Assembly (NCBI GenBank): GCA_016235045.1
Contig: JACRME010000019.1
Span: 1 to 64,000, forward strand
DNA length: 64,000 bases
DNA from: Nitrosomonadales bacterium
Lineage (GTDB): Bacteria; Pseudomonadota; Gammaproteobacteria; Burkholderiales; Gallionellaceae
Direction: 5' to 3'
The translations under genes were made by a program, and so were the position numbers. This document shows positions 21,901 to 28,794 of this stretch, one piece after another. Within the stretch, counting starts at the first letter, position 1, and the number at the start of each line of letters is the position of its first letter. The notes beneath the pieces are model-generated. The model worked only from the letters and a program-made list of their open reading frames with translations, searched no databases and had not been told where the DNA came from.

Positions 21901-22660
21901 GGTTGGGATCGTTGCTGTTGACGAGTTCGACGCTGTTGCCCGCCGCCAGCAATATCTCGCCATTGGGCGCCTTGATGATGCCGTTGTTCTCGACGTTGGG
22001 CGCGATCAGGTAGATTTGCCCGCCTTGCTGCGCGTTGATGTTGCCCGCGTTGACGATGTTCTGCGCGCCCGGTGCCGCCGTATAGTTGTGGCGTCCCGCA
22101 AGGAAATCGGCATCGCTCAGATTGAGCGTGGTGGCGACCAGCCCGGCCACGTCCACGGTGGAACCCGCGCCGAACATGATGCCGTTGGCATTGAGCAGAT
22201 AGACCTGCCCGTTGGAACTCAACGTCCCGAGGATGACGGAAGGATTATTGGTAACGACGTGGTTGAGGACCGTGGAGGATGCGCTTTGCTGCGCAAAGTG
22301 GGTGACCTCATTCGCGTTGATGGAAAAGCCTTGCCAATTGATGATGGTGCCGGGGGTGTTGGTGACGGTGAGGGTGTTGCCGGTTGTGTTGAAACTGGCC
22401 TGGCCGTTGACCACGGTGCCGCCCAAGGGGTTGGCCTGGGCATTGAATGCAAAACAGCAAGCGATGGCGAGCGAGATCGGCTTGAGTCGCATCCCGGAAA
22501 CCGGGCTATCGATAACGGAACACAATCGCCCAACCCGGATCGCGCGAAGGCAACTCGATAATGATCGCTTGCCGCCGGATTTGGTAATTTCGGATACAGC
22601 AACCCAAACCCCTAGCGCTTCGGACCAGATGGTCCGAAAAATATGATTCAGTGACTTCAT
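15956..22660 (-). CDS. TpsA exoprotein, filamentous haemagglutinin-like adhesin
   Basis: About 2234 residues. The chosen start gives MKSLNHIFRTIWSEALGVWV, an extended signal peptide region (ESPR) as in large TpsA proteins, then a hydrophobic core ending AFNAQA near residue 75. The TPS secretion domain follows, with NWQGFSINANEVTHFAQQ and VYLLNANGIMFG (NPNG-like motif, NANG here). Most of the chain is Asn/Gly/Thr-rich beta-helix repeats (many copies of NNGTL or NNSGT-like turns). Near the C-terminus is a YDG-type domain (KPYDGTTTAW). The open frame extends 122 codons upstream of this start, but only from MKSLNH does it look like protein. A GGGCGGG ribosome-site-like stretch precedes it. Likely role: surface adhesion or biofilm. 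Confidence 0.93.
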   Translation of the reverse strand: MKSLNHIFRTIWSEALGVWVAVSEITKSGGKRSLSSCLRAIRVGRLCSVIDSPVSGMRLKPISLAIACCFAFNAQANPLGGTVVNGQASFNTTGNTLTVTNTPGTIINWQGFSINANEVTHFAQQSASSTVLNHVVTNNPSVILGTLSSNGQVYLLNANGIMFGAGSTVDVAGLVATTLNLSDADFLAGRHNYTAAPGAQNIVNAGNINAQQGGQIYLIAPNVENNGIIKAPNGEILLAAGNSVELVNSNDPNLRVKITAPAGDATNLGQLIVGSGNLGLFGTMVKNSGIVSADSAVMQGGKIVFKASQTAEVGGTVSATGTTGGSIEVLGNEVQVTAGASLDASGTNGGGTVLVGGDKQGANPNVVNAQNTYVDATASIKADATQNGDGGKIIVWADNITRAYGNLSAQGGVNGGDGGFIETSGHYLDVAGIKVSAQASHGTAGSWLLDPWNVTIVGAPSTEVGGAFASGTWTPGASGSSILNTTIEAALNAGTAVTINTTGGGGTEAGNITVNASITMTGATATSLTLNAAGSILINQNISSTNAAPTALNLVLNHGAGGSATLGAISTLSLAGGNLDVQSAGVTGTGTFNVTSGGPTTTLTGTFSAANLNVSGYLTLAGTGPTTLNSVTLAGGELSSAGALTIGSLNVTGTTVTLSGVGNKTVTGATTFSASGFSNWFNLNGGTLNTQGGVSKLSANTQYIYMWDSIINNSGAWAMNGFQFLQFSGVNSFANSGTGVVNVSGAGGVFYGVAFNNNSSALNGVDIAAGSTLNLGWGGSSSGSFNLATGSTLIFGMGTHTLTGPTAVTGTGNIQFANGTTNITGSVVAASLSGTSTFASATINGATTVGSIANSGAAINLTGTGATGITSISSSSTGTLSIAGTTSTLTSLTNSGGTINLTNASSPMTLTTFDVGSGVTNVASAITVPTMNWSNGEVGGAGALNVTAALNLSPNNAAILNAKTLNVSGATTQGALATMSTLQMTNGAVINNTGAWSMNNAQILDSDLTPTSVFNNNAGGSVAVNTGGFGLIDGATFVNGGSISGQLAVGTLINNSTIILGPIVAQSLINNGTATVAGTTSIYGNVTNNGLLDIQTGGNLSVNGLFTNTATGTLNVAGSLLAGKDTINNGTVNLTTGGSLNGIFRNNNIVNASGGAFGGTFAYNNNLAQLNVTGGTLTIASTAFLTNSGTIALGNGATTGGIDILGAGTLSNTGTGTINSSSPTFNQISGGTFYNYGSLNVLSGGLHVVTPTLFDTTGSGLLNVATGSTLQVLGGAVSLNSTTQMGTGGGVVLLSNNGGTGLTVTAGGILNPVSTNTHLAFANSNLVTVNGVLINQGTLDISGITFGVGGAVDNQGTLTYSGTQSLVNYSQSNGVLQGVGGTAGTNQFFVTGALTLTGTSALDNATLNLQQGAGSASLGFGGSPAVLNMQNGAIINNDMGFAINGVIQDLSASTSFFNNLTFGTVSVALGDSGTVFGTAFNNAGTLSVAGTWTTGTLTNAGLLDITGTVLTTSIINNGTLQVSGGNGTVNGNVVNNNTFNVTNGTATILGTFTNSATGTTNLNALGALNIGAGGTNYGTINVAGGTAMSGAGRFTNQGTVNVNSTLISPFVVNNVFDNNGLVNIQSGAMTLNQGGKGSGQFSLLAGTGLNFTATYTSTGATAIAGSGDIAFNGGSSVFAGSIAANSLTNNLASYLDSTTLNGALSINTLNMTAGQLNNAQVLNLATLNVAGYGTLGGAGAVNVSTALNMNSGFSDLTLIGKTLTSNGTATLGVSSSISGSGASGSTFVNAGTMNVTGNGRINALFTNTGAVNVASTGALTLTGGATSTTAINLATGAGLYFDTGFSNAAATYSINVVGTGDVFLTGNGNTITLTGAITANSLSSFNCDCTAPTFDLNGVINVGTLTSAFGVMNLNSNVAGSPNTVADLIGPVGGTGNLTITNSLVGSLGNTFTDLSITQAVGNLAIGGLSATNSLHLAATTGVLTINSSVTAPTITAFGGTGLVLDPSVTLNASGIGNAIVLNAGAGNFVNNSGAAVMNLTGGGNWLVYSNSPLLDTRSGLVYNFKQYNTAFGGTILGTGNGFVYTLAPTVTFGLTGTIGKPYDGTTTAWLTAGNFLPAVGAIDGDTVNAPASAIGAYDSAYTDATTVTASGTATGTNGLVTVYGYQFTASGPGTITPILITPPILSALVDSTLILDVESKEGKPGSGRRHSGKDGIQSRIAEAQSDIPKTVCQ

Positions 22661-22973
22661 GATTTGCCCGCCCTTTTTTACCGGCTGCGTCGAATGCGAC
22701 GTGCCGAACTCCCCGACCTTGTAGGTAAAAATCCTACACGGATAAGCAAAGTAACACCATAGTCCAAAAAGCCTAGTTTCAGACTTGTACTTTGGTCGTA
22801 CCCAAGGTGTTCCGCGAATGTTGAAAATGGCTTTGGAAGCTGGTTTTATGCGCCTTCCGGCGATACACCACAGGCGAATCCAGTCCCATTCCGGCAAAGC
22901 CGGGAGGATGTATCGCCATACCATGCAAGTGGATATTCGGGGCTGTTTGCAGACTGATGCTACAAAAGCGAAG
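22661..22973 (-). other. Intergenic region with tpsA leader and promoter
   Basis: 313 bp between thrC and tpsA, both on the minus strand. It holds the palindrome at 22720-22738 and a GGCAAAGCC-type mini-palindrome near 22890-22905. No RNA gene or further coding sequence is seen. Base composition is lower in GC than the neighbours. The tpsA promoter must lie here, but no -10/-35 pair is convincing. Confidence 0.5.
22720..22738. promoter_or_regulatory. Inverted repeat TGTAGG-N7-CCTACA upstream of tpsA
   Basis: A perfect six-base inverted repeat with an AT-rich seven-base centre, 60-80 bases upstream of the tpsA start. Size and symmetry suit a dimeric regulator, for example of the LuxR or TetR type. 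The binding protein is not known, and a role is inferred only from position. Confidence 0.4.
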
Positions 22974-24407
22974 TTACAGAAATGTGTTCCCTGCGATAAA
23001 AGCCTTGAGCTTCGCCACGTCCGCATCCATCACTTCGCAGCGCTGCGGCAAGTTTTCGATGCCTTCCATCGAAGCAGGGCGTTCCGGCTGGCGACCGAGC
23101 GCTTCCTGGATGGTCTCGGCGAACTTGGCAGGCAGTGCAGTTTCCAGGCAGATCAGCGGCAGGCTGGGGCGGCGCTGTTCCAGGCCGACTTTCAAGCCAT
23201 CGGCAGTGTGCGTGTCTATCATCACGCCATATTCCTGCCACACCTCGCGGATCGTCTTGAGGCGATCCTGGTGCGTGCTCTTGCCGGAAGCGAAGTCGAA
23301 CTTCGGCAGGTCGTTCCAGTAGGCGGTGCCCTTGATGTCGAACGAACCGCCCGCATCCACCTTGCTCCAGAATTCGCGCACGCGGGCAGAGTCGCGGCCC
23401 ACCAGATCGAACACGAAGCGCTCGAAGTTGGAGGCCTTGGAAATATCCATCGACGGACTGCTGGTCTCGTAGGTGTGGTCGGTGCCGCGCGGACGATAGA
23501 CGCCGGTGCGGAAGAACTCGTCCAGCACGTCGTTCTCGTTGGTGGCAAGGATGAGCTGGCCGATGGGCAGCCCCATCATGCGCGCGATGTGACCGGCGCA
23601 GATGTTGCCGAAATTGCCGGACGGTACCGCGAACGCCACCTGCTCGTCGTTGGATTTCGTGGCGGCGAAGTAACCCTTGAAGTAATACACCACCTGCGCC
23701 GACACGCGCGCCCAGTTGATCGAGTTGACCGTGCCGATCTTGTATTTGGCCTTGAACGCGTGGTCGTTGGACACCGCCTTCACCATATCCTGCGCGTCGT
23801 CGAACATGCCGTTGATGGCAATGTTGAAGATGTTGGGGTCTTGCAGCGAATACATCTGCGCGCGCTGGAACGCCGACATTTTTCCGTTCGGCGACAGCAT
23901 GAATACGCGGATGCCCTTCTTGCCGCGCATCGCGTATTCGGCAGCGGAGCCGGTGTCGCCGGAAGTCGCACCGAGAATGTTCAGTTCTTCGTTCTGTTTC
24001 GCCAAGGCATACTCGAACAGGTTGCCGAGCAACTGCATCGCCATGTCCTTGAAGGCAAGCGTCGGGCCGTTGGAAAGCTCCTGGATGAACACACCCTCGC
24101 TCAGCTTGCGTAGCGGCGTGATCTGTGTGGCATCGCTATCGCTGCGGCCGTTGCTGTAGACCTGAGCGGTGTAGGTCTTGCCGATGATGGCCTTCAGGTC
24201 GGCTGCCGGAATGTCGGTGACGAACTTGGACAGGACTGCATAGGCCAGGTCGGCGTAGGACAACTTGCGCCAGGCATCCAGTTCGGCGCGCGTCACCCTG
24301 GGATACTGCTCCGGCAGGTACAGTCCGCCATCGGGCGCGAGACCGCCCAGCAGGATTTCGGTGAAGGTCTTGGCGGGCGCATTGCCGCGGGTGGAGATGT
24401 ATTTCAT
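22974..24407 (-). CDS. thrC: Threonine synthase
   Basis: About 477 residues. A PLP enzyme converting O-phosphohomoserine to threonine. The start MKYISTRGNAPAKTFTEILL is the classic ThrC opening. The PLP-lysine region is QELSNGPTLAFKDMAMQLLG (residues about 105-125), and the phosphate-binding GATSGDTGSAAEYAM follows. The long class (about 480 residues) matches E. coli-like group enzymes. A GTG at 24416 also opens the frame, but the GAGG site is too close to it, so ATG 24407 is used. Hom lies 120 bp upstream on the same strand, making a threonine pathway pair. Confidence 0.97.
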   Translation of the reverse strand: MKYISTRGNAPAKTFTEILLGGLAPDGGLYLPEQYPRVTRAELDAWRKLSYADLAYAVLSKFVTDIPAADLKAIIGKTYTAQVYSNGRSDSDATQITPLRKLSEGVFIQELSNGPTLAFKDMAMQLLGNLFEYALAKQNEELNILGATSGDTGSAAEYAMRGKKGIRVFMLSPNGKMSAFQRAQMYSLQDPNIFNIAINGMFDDAQDMVKAVSNDHAFKAKYKIGTVNSINWARVSAQVVYYFKGYFAATKSNDEQVAFAVPSGNFGNICAGHIARMMGLPIGQLILATNENDVLDEFFRTGVYRPRGTDHTYETSSPSMDISKASNFERFVFDLVGRDSARVREFWSKVDAGGSFDIKGTAYWNDLPKFDFASGKSTHQDRLKTIREVWQEYGVMIDTHTADGLKVGLEQRRPSLPLICLETALPAKFAETIQEALGRQPERPASMEGIENLPQRCEVMDADVAKLKAFIAGNTFL

Positions 24408-24429
24408 TTCGATCACTACCTCATCAGTT

Positions 24430-24519
24430 CCCTCTCCCTTGCAGGGAGAGGGCTAGGGAGAGGGTAGAAGTTCCGAACCCCTCTCCCCCAGCCCCTCTCC
24501 CGCTTGCGGGCGAGGGGAG
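24430..24519. repeat. CCCTCTCCC palindromic repeat cluster
   Basis: A CCCTCTCCCTTGCAGGGAGA unit followed by CCCTCTCCCCCAGCCCCTCT and CCCGCTTGCGGGCGAGGGGA. The two units face each other between hom and thrC. The right-hand unit read on the minus strand (CTCCCCTCGCCCGCAAGCGG then GAGAGGGGCTGGGGGAGAGG) is the uninterrupted form of the sequence found interrupted inside mfd at 41280-41430. Confidence 0.75.
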
Positions 24520-24527
24520 TAAGAAAT

Positions 24528-25841
24528 TTACTTGCCCAGTTCTTCCAGTCGCAGTTTCGTCACCTTCCCCGCCACCACGCCCAGCTTCTCGATCTTGGCG
24601 ATGGCCGCATTGATGCGCTTTTCGCGCGTCTGGTGCGTGAGCATGATGAGGTCGGTCTGCTCTTCGCCTTCTTCCGGTTCCTTCTGGATCACGGCGTCGA
24701 TGGATATCTGCTCGTCGGCGAGGATGCGGGTGATGTCGGCCAGCACGCCCGGTTTATCGACGACGCGCAGGCGCAGGTAGTAGCTGGTGATGACCTCGTC
24801 CATCGGCAATATCTTCAGGTCGGCCATCGCGTTCGGCTGGAACGCGAGGTGCGGCACGCGGTTCTGCGGGTCGGCTGTCGCCGTACGCGTCACATCCACC
24901 AGATCGGCGATCACCGCGCTGGCGGTCGGCTCGGCACCGGCGCCCTTGCCGTAATACAGCGTGGAGCCCACCGCATCGCCCTGCACCAGCACGGCGTTCA
25001 TCGCGCCTTCGACATTGGCGATCAGGCGTTTGCTCGGGATCAGCGTGGGATGCACGCGCAGTTCGACGCCTTCGTCGGTGCGCTTGGTGATGCCCAGCAG
25101 CTTGATGCGATAACCGAGTTGTTCGGCGTATTTGATATCGACCGCGTCCAGTTTGGATATGCCCTCGATGTACGCCTTGTCGAACTGCATCGGGATGCCG
25201 AACGCGAGCGACGAGAGGATGGTGATCTTGTGCGCCGCGTCCACGCCCTCGATGTCGAAGGTCGGGTCGGCCTCGGCATAGCCCAGACGCTGCGCTTCCT
25301 TCAGCACGGTGTCGAAGCTCAAGCCTTTGTCGCGCATCTCGGACAGGATGAAGTTGGTGGTGCCGTTAATGATCCCCGCGATCCATTCGATGCGGTTGGC
25401 GGAGAGGCCCTCGCGCAATGCCTTGATGATGGGAATGCCCCCCGCGACCGCGGCCTCGAACGCGACCATCACGCCCTTGTCCTGCGCGGCCTTGAAGATT
25501 TCGTTGCCATGCACGGCCAGCAGCGCCTTGTTGGCGGTGACCACGTGCTTGCCGTTGGCGATGGCTTTCAGCACCAGTTCCTTCGCCACACCGTAGCCGC
25601 CGATGAGCTCGATCACAATATCGACTTCCGGGTCGGTCACCACGGAGAACGCATCATCGGTCACGCGGCATTTGCCGCCGGTGACGTTCCGGGCCAGCGC
25701 CAGGTTCTTGTCCGCCACTGCGACGATGCGGATGGGACGGCCGGCACGGCGGGTGATTTCTTCCGCGTTGCGCTGCAATACGGTGAAGGTGCCGCCGCCG
25801 ACAGTACCGATGCCGAGGAGGCCTACATTGATTGGTTTCAT
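24528..25841 (-). CDS. hom: Homoserine dehydrogenase
   Basis: 437 residues. Reduces aspartate semialdehyde to homoserine with NAD(P)H in the threonine/methionine branch. It starts MKPINVGLLGIGTVGGGTFT, a Rossmann GxGxxG. The catalytic domain has AAVAGGIPIIKALREGLSAN and the homoserine-DH signature ADPTFDIEGVDAAHKITIL. The last about 85 residues form an ACT domain (DKPGVLADITRILADEQISI), the usual threonine-feedback site of this class. It lies upstream of thrC and downstream of the broken aminotransferase gene. Confidence 0.97.
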   Translation of the reverse strand: MKPINVGLLGIGTVGGGTFTVLQRNAEEITRRAGRPIRIVAVADKNLALARNVTGGKCRVTDDAFSVVTDPEVDIVIELIGGYGVAKELVLKAIANGKHVVTANKALLAVHGNEIFKAAQDKGVMVAFEAAVAGGIPIIKALREGLSANRIEWIAGIINGTTNFILSEMRDKGLSFDTVLKEAQRLGYAEADPTFDIEGVDAAHKITILSSLAFGIPMQFDKAYIEGISKLDAVDIKYAEQLGYRIKLLGITKRTDEGVELRVHPTLIPSKRLIANVEGAMNAVLVQGDAVGSTLYYGKGAGAEPTASAVIADLVDVTRTATADPQNRVPHLAFQPNAMADLKILPMDEVITSYYLRLRVVDKPGVLADITRILADEQISIDAVIQKEPEEGEEQTDLIMLTHQTREKRINAAIAKIEKLGVVAGKVTKLRLEELGK

Positions 25842-25865
25842 TACTTTTGCCTTTGGTTGTATGCC

Positions 25866-26030
25866 GTCATTCCGGCGCAGGCCGGAATCCAGCGGTTTTA
25901 TTCAATATGCCTTTTGCTTTGTCCCGCTGCGCGGGGACTTTTTCATTAACTGGATTCCGGCCTGCGCCGGATAACCAGCGACTTGCCCGCTTGTGGGCTT
26001 AGTCGAATGGCTAGTAGTTCTATCAATGAC
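25866..26030. repeat. dRS3-like inverted repeat pair, right unit interrupted
   Basis: Left unit GTCATTCCGGCGCAGGCCGG; spacer with CCCGCTGCGCGGGGACTTTT as a second small palindrome; right unit GGATTCCGGCCTGCGCCGG, which should continue into AATGACG. In this copy 54 foreign bases (25971-26024) separate CCGG from AATGACG. The element lies between hom and the aminotransferase pseudogene. Confidence 0.75.
25971..26024. mobile_element. 54 bp hairpin insertion, copy A (in a palindromic repeat)
   Basis: Starts ATAACCAGCGACTTG and ends AGTCGAATGGCTAGTAGTTC followed by TATC. The middle (CCCGCTTGTGGGC) forms a small stem enclosed by GACT...AGTC. The same ends occur at 41300-41359 in mfd with a different middle. 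In both places removing it restores an intact host palindrome. No target duplication longer than one base is visible and there is no room for a gene. Mobility is inferred from the two clean insertions. Confidence 0.6.
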
Positions 26031-26032
26031 GT

Positions 26033-27122
26033 TTAATTCGTTCCATGCTGCTTGCGATAGTGTTCGAGGAAGCGCGCAATGCGTCCGATGGCCTCGGTGA
26101 GATCGTCCGCATTGGGCAGGAACACCACGCGGAAGTGATCGGGATGCTTCCAGTTGAAGCCGCTGCCCTGCACGATCAGCACCTTTTCCGCTTCCAGCAA
26201 TTCGAGGATGAACTTCTGGTCGTCCTTGATCGGGTACATCTTGTGGTCGAGCTTGGGGAACAGGTACAGCGCCGCCTTGGGCTTGACGCAGGTCACGCCG
26301 GGAATGGCGGTGAGCAGGTTGTAGGCCAACTCGCGCTGCTTGTACAGGCGTCCGCCGGGCGCGACCAGGTCGTTGATGCTCTGGTAGCCGCCGAGTGCGG
26401 TCTGGATGGCATATTGTCCCGGCACGTTGGAACAAAGACGCATCGATGCAAGGATGTTCAGGCCGTCCAGATAATCCTGCGCGTTCTTCTTCGCGCCCGA
26501 CACCACCATCCAGCCCGAGCGGTAGCCGCAGGCGCGGTAGTTCTTGGACAGGCCGTTGAGGGTGACGAACAGTACGTCGTCCGCCAGCGAGGCCATGGAA
26601 GTGTGCGTCGCGCCGTCGTACAGCACCTTGTCGTAGATCTCGTCGGCAAAGATGATGAGATTGTGCTCGCGCGCGAGCTGGATGATCTCTTTCAGTATCT
26701 CGTCGGAATAGCGGATAGTCGGGCGCGGGCACCAGCACCTCGTCGCCGGGATTGAGCAGGCCCTGCATGCACATGACGATGAGCTCGGAAGCGCCGTTGC
26801 CGAGGAAGATGTCGTCGATGGTGACGCCGGCGATCTTCTTCAACTGGGTGTAGTGCATGATCGCCTTGCGCGCGGCGAACAGGCCCTTGGAATCGGAATA
26901 GCCGGACGAGTTCGGCAGGTTCAGGATCACGTCCTGCTGCACCTCTTCCGGCGCGTCGAAGCCGAACGGCGCCAGGTTGCCGATGTTCAGCTTGATGATG
27001 CGCTGCCCCTCTTCCTCCATCTGCTTCGCTCGCGCCATGACCGGTCCGCGAATGTCATAGCAGACGTTCGCCAGCTTGGCGGATTTCAGCACGGGCTTGG
27101 GGGAATCTTTTTCGGGTTTCAC
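26033..27122 (-). pseudogene. alaA: AlaA-type alanine/aspartate aminotransferase, broken by deletion and frameshift
   Basis: Class I PLP aminotransferase related to E. coli AlaA (glutamate-pyruvate transaminase). The first frame, from GTG 27122, gives the normal N-terminus (KLANVCYDIRGPVMARAKQM, then LGNGASELIVMC) as far as VLVPAPDYPL. The C-terminal half (VLYDGATHTSMASLADDVLF, PLP-lysine segment NGLSKNYRACGYRSG, to YRKQHGTN) is in another frame. By comparison with AlaA about 53 codons, including the NPNNPTG motif, are missing at about 26705-26725 and the frame shifts there. It could be a true pseudogene or an assembly error, because both halves look otherwise intact. Confidence 0.85.
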
Positions 27123-27242
27123 TTGGGGCTTCCTGGTTTGCCGGGCCGATGCCGATGGTAGAATCCATGACATACGAGCTTGGCGTTGCAAAGGCCGCGA
27201 TTCTACCGCGCCGCCGCCAACTGCCGCAAATGGAGAAGCGCT

Positions 27243-27611
27243 TTGTCACTGCATCTGAATACCAATACCGGGCTGCATTTGTTCACCGGACACGGCGAGG
27301 GCTATGTCTCGGTCAACACGCATCGCTACCGGCAGCCCATCGTGGTGATGGCCGGGGAAGTGCGTACCGACTGGCCCGCCACGGATTTTGACGCGCTGAC
27401 CGCCGCACATTTCGAGTATTTCCTTGAGTTGAAACCGGAAGTGCTGCTGCTCGGCACAGGCGCAAAACAGCAGTTTGCCCGCCCGGAACTGTACCGCGAC
27501 CTGATCCGGGCCGGCATAGCCGTCGAATTCATGAACACTCCCGCCGCCTGCCGTACCTATAACATCCTCGCGGCCGAAGACCGTAAAGTGGTCGCCGCCG
27601 TCTTGATATAA
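27243..27611 (+). CDS. Mth938-like domain protein (DUF498)
   Basis: 122 residues: SLHLNTNTGLHLFTGHGEGY at the start, then RQPIVVMAGEVRTDWP, FLELKPEVLLLGTGAKQQF and MNTPAACRTYNILAAEDRKV. These are typical of the Mth938/Xcc1710-like family, small alpha/beta proteins of unclear role (related to the assembly factor NDUFAF3). The start is TTG at 27243: a GGAG site lies eight bases upstream and the family N-terminus begins there. It is divergent from the aminotransferase pseudogene and nine bases before the MoxR gene. Confidence 0.8.
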   Translation: MSLHLNTNTGLHLFTGHGEGYVSVNTHRYRQPIVVMAGEVRTDWPATDFDALTAAHFEYFLELKPEVLLLGTGAKQQFARPELYRDLIRAGIAVEFMNTPAACRTYNILAAEDRKVVAAVLI

Positions 27612-27620
27612 GGAAATCGA

Positions 27621-28538
27621 ATGACCCATCCGCTGCACGCCGTCATCGCCCAGACCGAACAAGTCATCCTCGGCAAACCCCGCCAGATCAGGCTCGCGCT
27701 CACCTGCCTGCTTGCGCGCGGGCACCTGCTGATAGAAGACCTGCCCGGCGTGGGCAAGACCACGCTGGCGCATGTGCTGGCGAAGACGCTCGGCCTGCAG
27801 TTCCAGCGCATCCAGTTCACCAGCGACATGCTGCCCGCCGACATCCTCGGCGTCTCCATCTACCAGCGCGACAGCGGCGAGTTCAAGTTCCACGCCGGGC
27901 CGATCTTCGCGCAGATGATCCTCGCCGATGAAGTGAACCGCGCCACGCCCAAGACGCAGAGCGCGCTGCTGGAAGCGATGGAAGAGCACCAGGTCACCAG
28001 CGAGGGTGAGACACGCCCGCTGCCAACGCCGTTCTTCGTCATCGCCACGCAGAATCCGACCAACCAGATCGGCACCTTCCCGCTGCCGGAGTCGCAGCTC
28101 GACCGCTTCCTGATGCGCATCCAGTTGGGCTACCCCGATGCGCAGGCAGAGCGCGGCCTGCTCTCCGGCGTGGACCGGCGCGACCTGATCGCCAATCTCG
28201 CGCCGCAAATGGAGACTGCCGAGTTGATGGCGCTGCAGCAACTGGTCCGGCAGGTTTTCGTCTCCCCCGCCCTGCTCGACTACGTGCAAGCCATCCTGCG
28301 TCACACGCGCGAATCGGCGCGCTATGTACACGGCCTCAGCCCGCGCGCCGGACTGTCGCTGCTCGCCGCCGCCCGCGCCTGGGCCTTGCTCGACGGCCGC
28401 CATGCCGCCATCCCGGAAGACATCCAGGCCGTATTGCCGGGCGTCGCCAGCCACCGCCTGCAAAGCGTGCAGGACGTGCAGATTTCCGACGGCGACAAAC
28501 TGGCGCGCGAGTTGATCGAGGCGGTCGCCATTCCGTAA
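27621..28538 (+). CDS. MoxR-family AAA+ ATPase
   Basis: 305 residues. Walker A EDLPGVGKTTLAHVLAK (residues about 40-56), the MoxR segment RIQFTSDMLPADILG, Walker B ILADEVNRATPKTQSALLEAMEE, and sensor FFVIATQNPTNQIGTFPLPE. MoxR proteins act as chaperones for partner complexes. The following DUF58 and transglutaminase genes are the common partners. An AAGGAAAT site precedes the ATG. The HicBA-like remnant lies between it and the DUF58 gene. Confidence 0.94.
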   Translation: MTHPLHAVIAQTEQVILGKPRQIRLALTCLLARGHLLIEDLPGVGKTTLAHVLAKTLGLQFQRIQFTSDMLPADILGVSIYQRDSGEFKFHAGPIFAQMILADEVNRATPKTQSALLEAMEEHQVTSEGETRPLPTPFFVIATQNPTNQIGTFPLPESQLDRFLMRIQLGYPDAQAERGLLSGVDRRDLIANLAPQMETAELMALQQLVRQVFVSPALLDYVQAILRHTRESARYVHGLSPRAGLSLLAAARAWALLDGRHAAIPEDIQAVLPGVASHRLQSVQDVQISDGDKLARELIEAVAIP

Positions 28539-28587
28539 AGCCGGGCAGTGCTAGAATGACGGCACAACCTCATTGAAAGGGCTGACC

Positions 28588-28794
28588 ATGAATGAGATCA
28601 TGTTTGAAGTGGAAGAAGCACCGGAAGGCGGATTGATTGCACGTGCCCTTGGCGAATCCATTTTTACCGAAGCGGATGATATTGAAAGCCTGCATCGGCA
28701 AGTTCGCAATGCAGTACATTGCCATTTCGACGAAGGCAAGGCGCCTAAGATCATCCGGTTGCATTTCACCCGCGAGGAAGTACTGGCAGTATGA
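28588..28794 (+). CDS. HicB-like small protein
   Basis: 68 residues starting MNEIMFEVEEAPEGGLIARA, then GESIFTEADDIESLHRQVRN and FDEGKAPKIIRLHFTREEVL. This is the small partner usually found just before a HicA-type toxin; related proteins are sometimes mislabelled as 2-oxoisovalerate dehydrogenase. It looks like a HicB/DUF1902-type antitoxin fold without the extra DNA-binding domain. The stop overlaps the next start by four bases (ATGA). Confidence 0.7.
   Translation: MNEIMFEVEEAPEGGLIARALGESIFTEADDIESLHRQVRNAVHCHFDEGKAPKIIRLHFTREEVLAV

Noticed and set aside
15956-22660. CRISPR-like periodic repeats
   Set aside because: The repetitive DNA encodes beta-helix repeats of TpsA; units vary and there are no uniform repeats and spacers. 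No CRISPR array was seen anywhere in the window.
25971-26024. Hairpin element as an integron attC site
   Set aside because: Length and a TAAC...GTT arrangement recall attC, but the R' core GTTRRRY is not matched and there is no cassette or integrase nearby.
28588-28794. 2-oxoisovalerate dehydrogenase subunit
   Set aside because: This common label for the family is not credible for a 68-residue protein coupled to a HicA-like gene.
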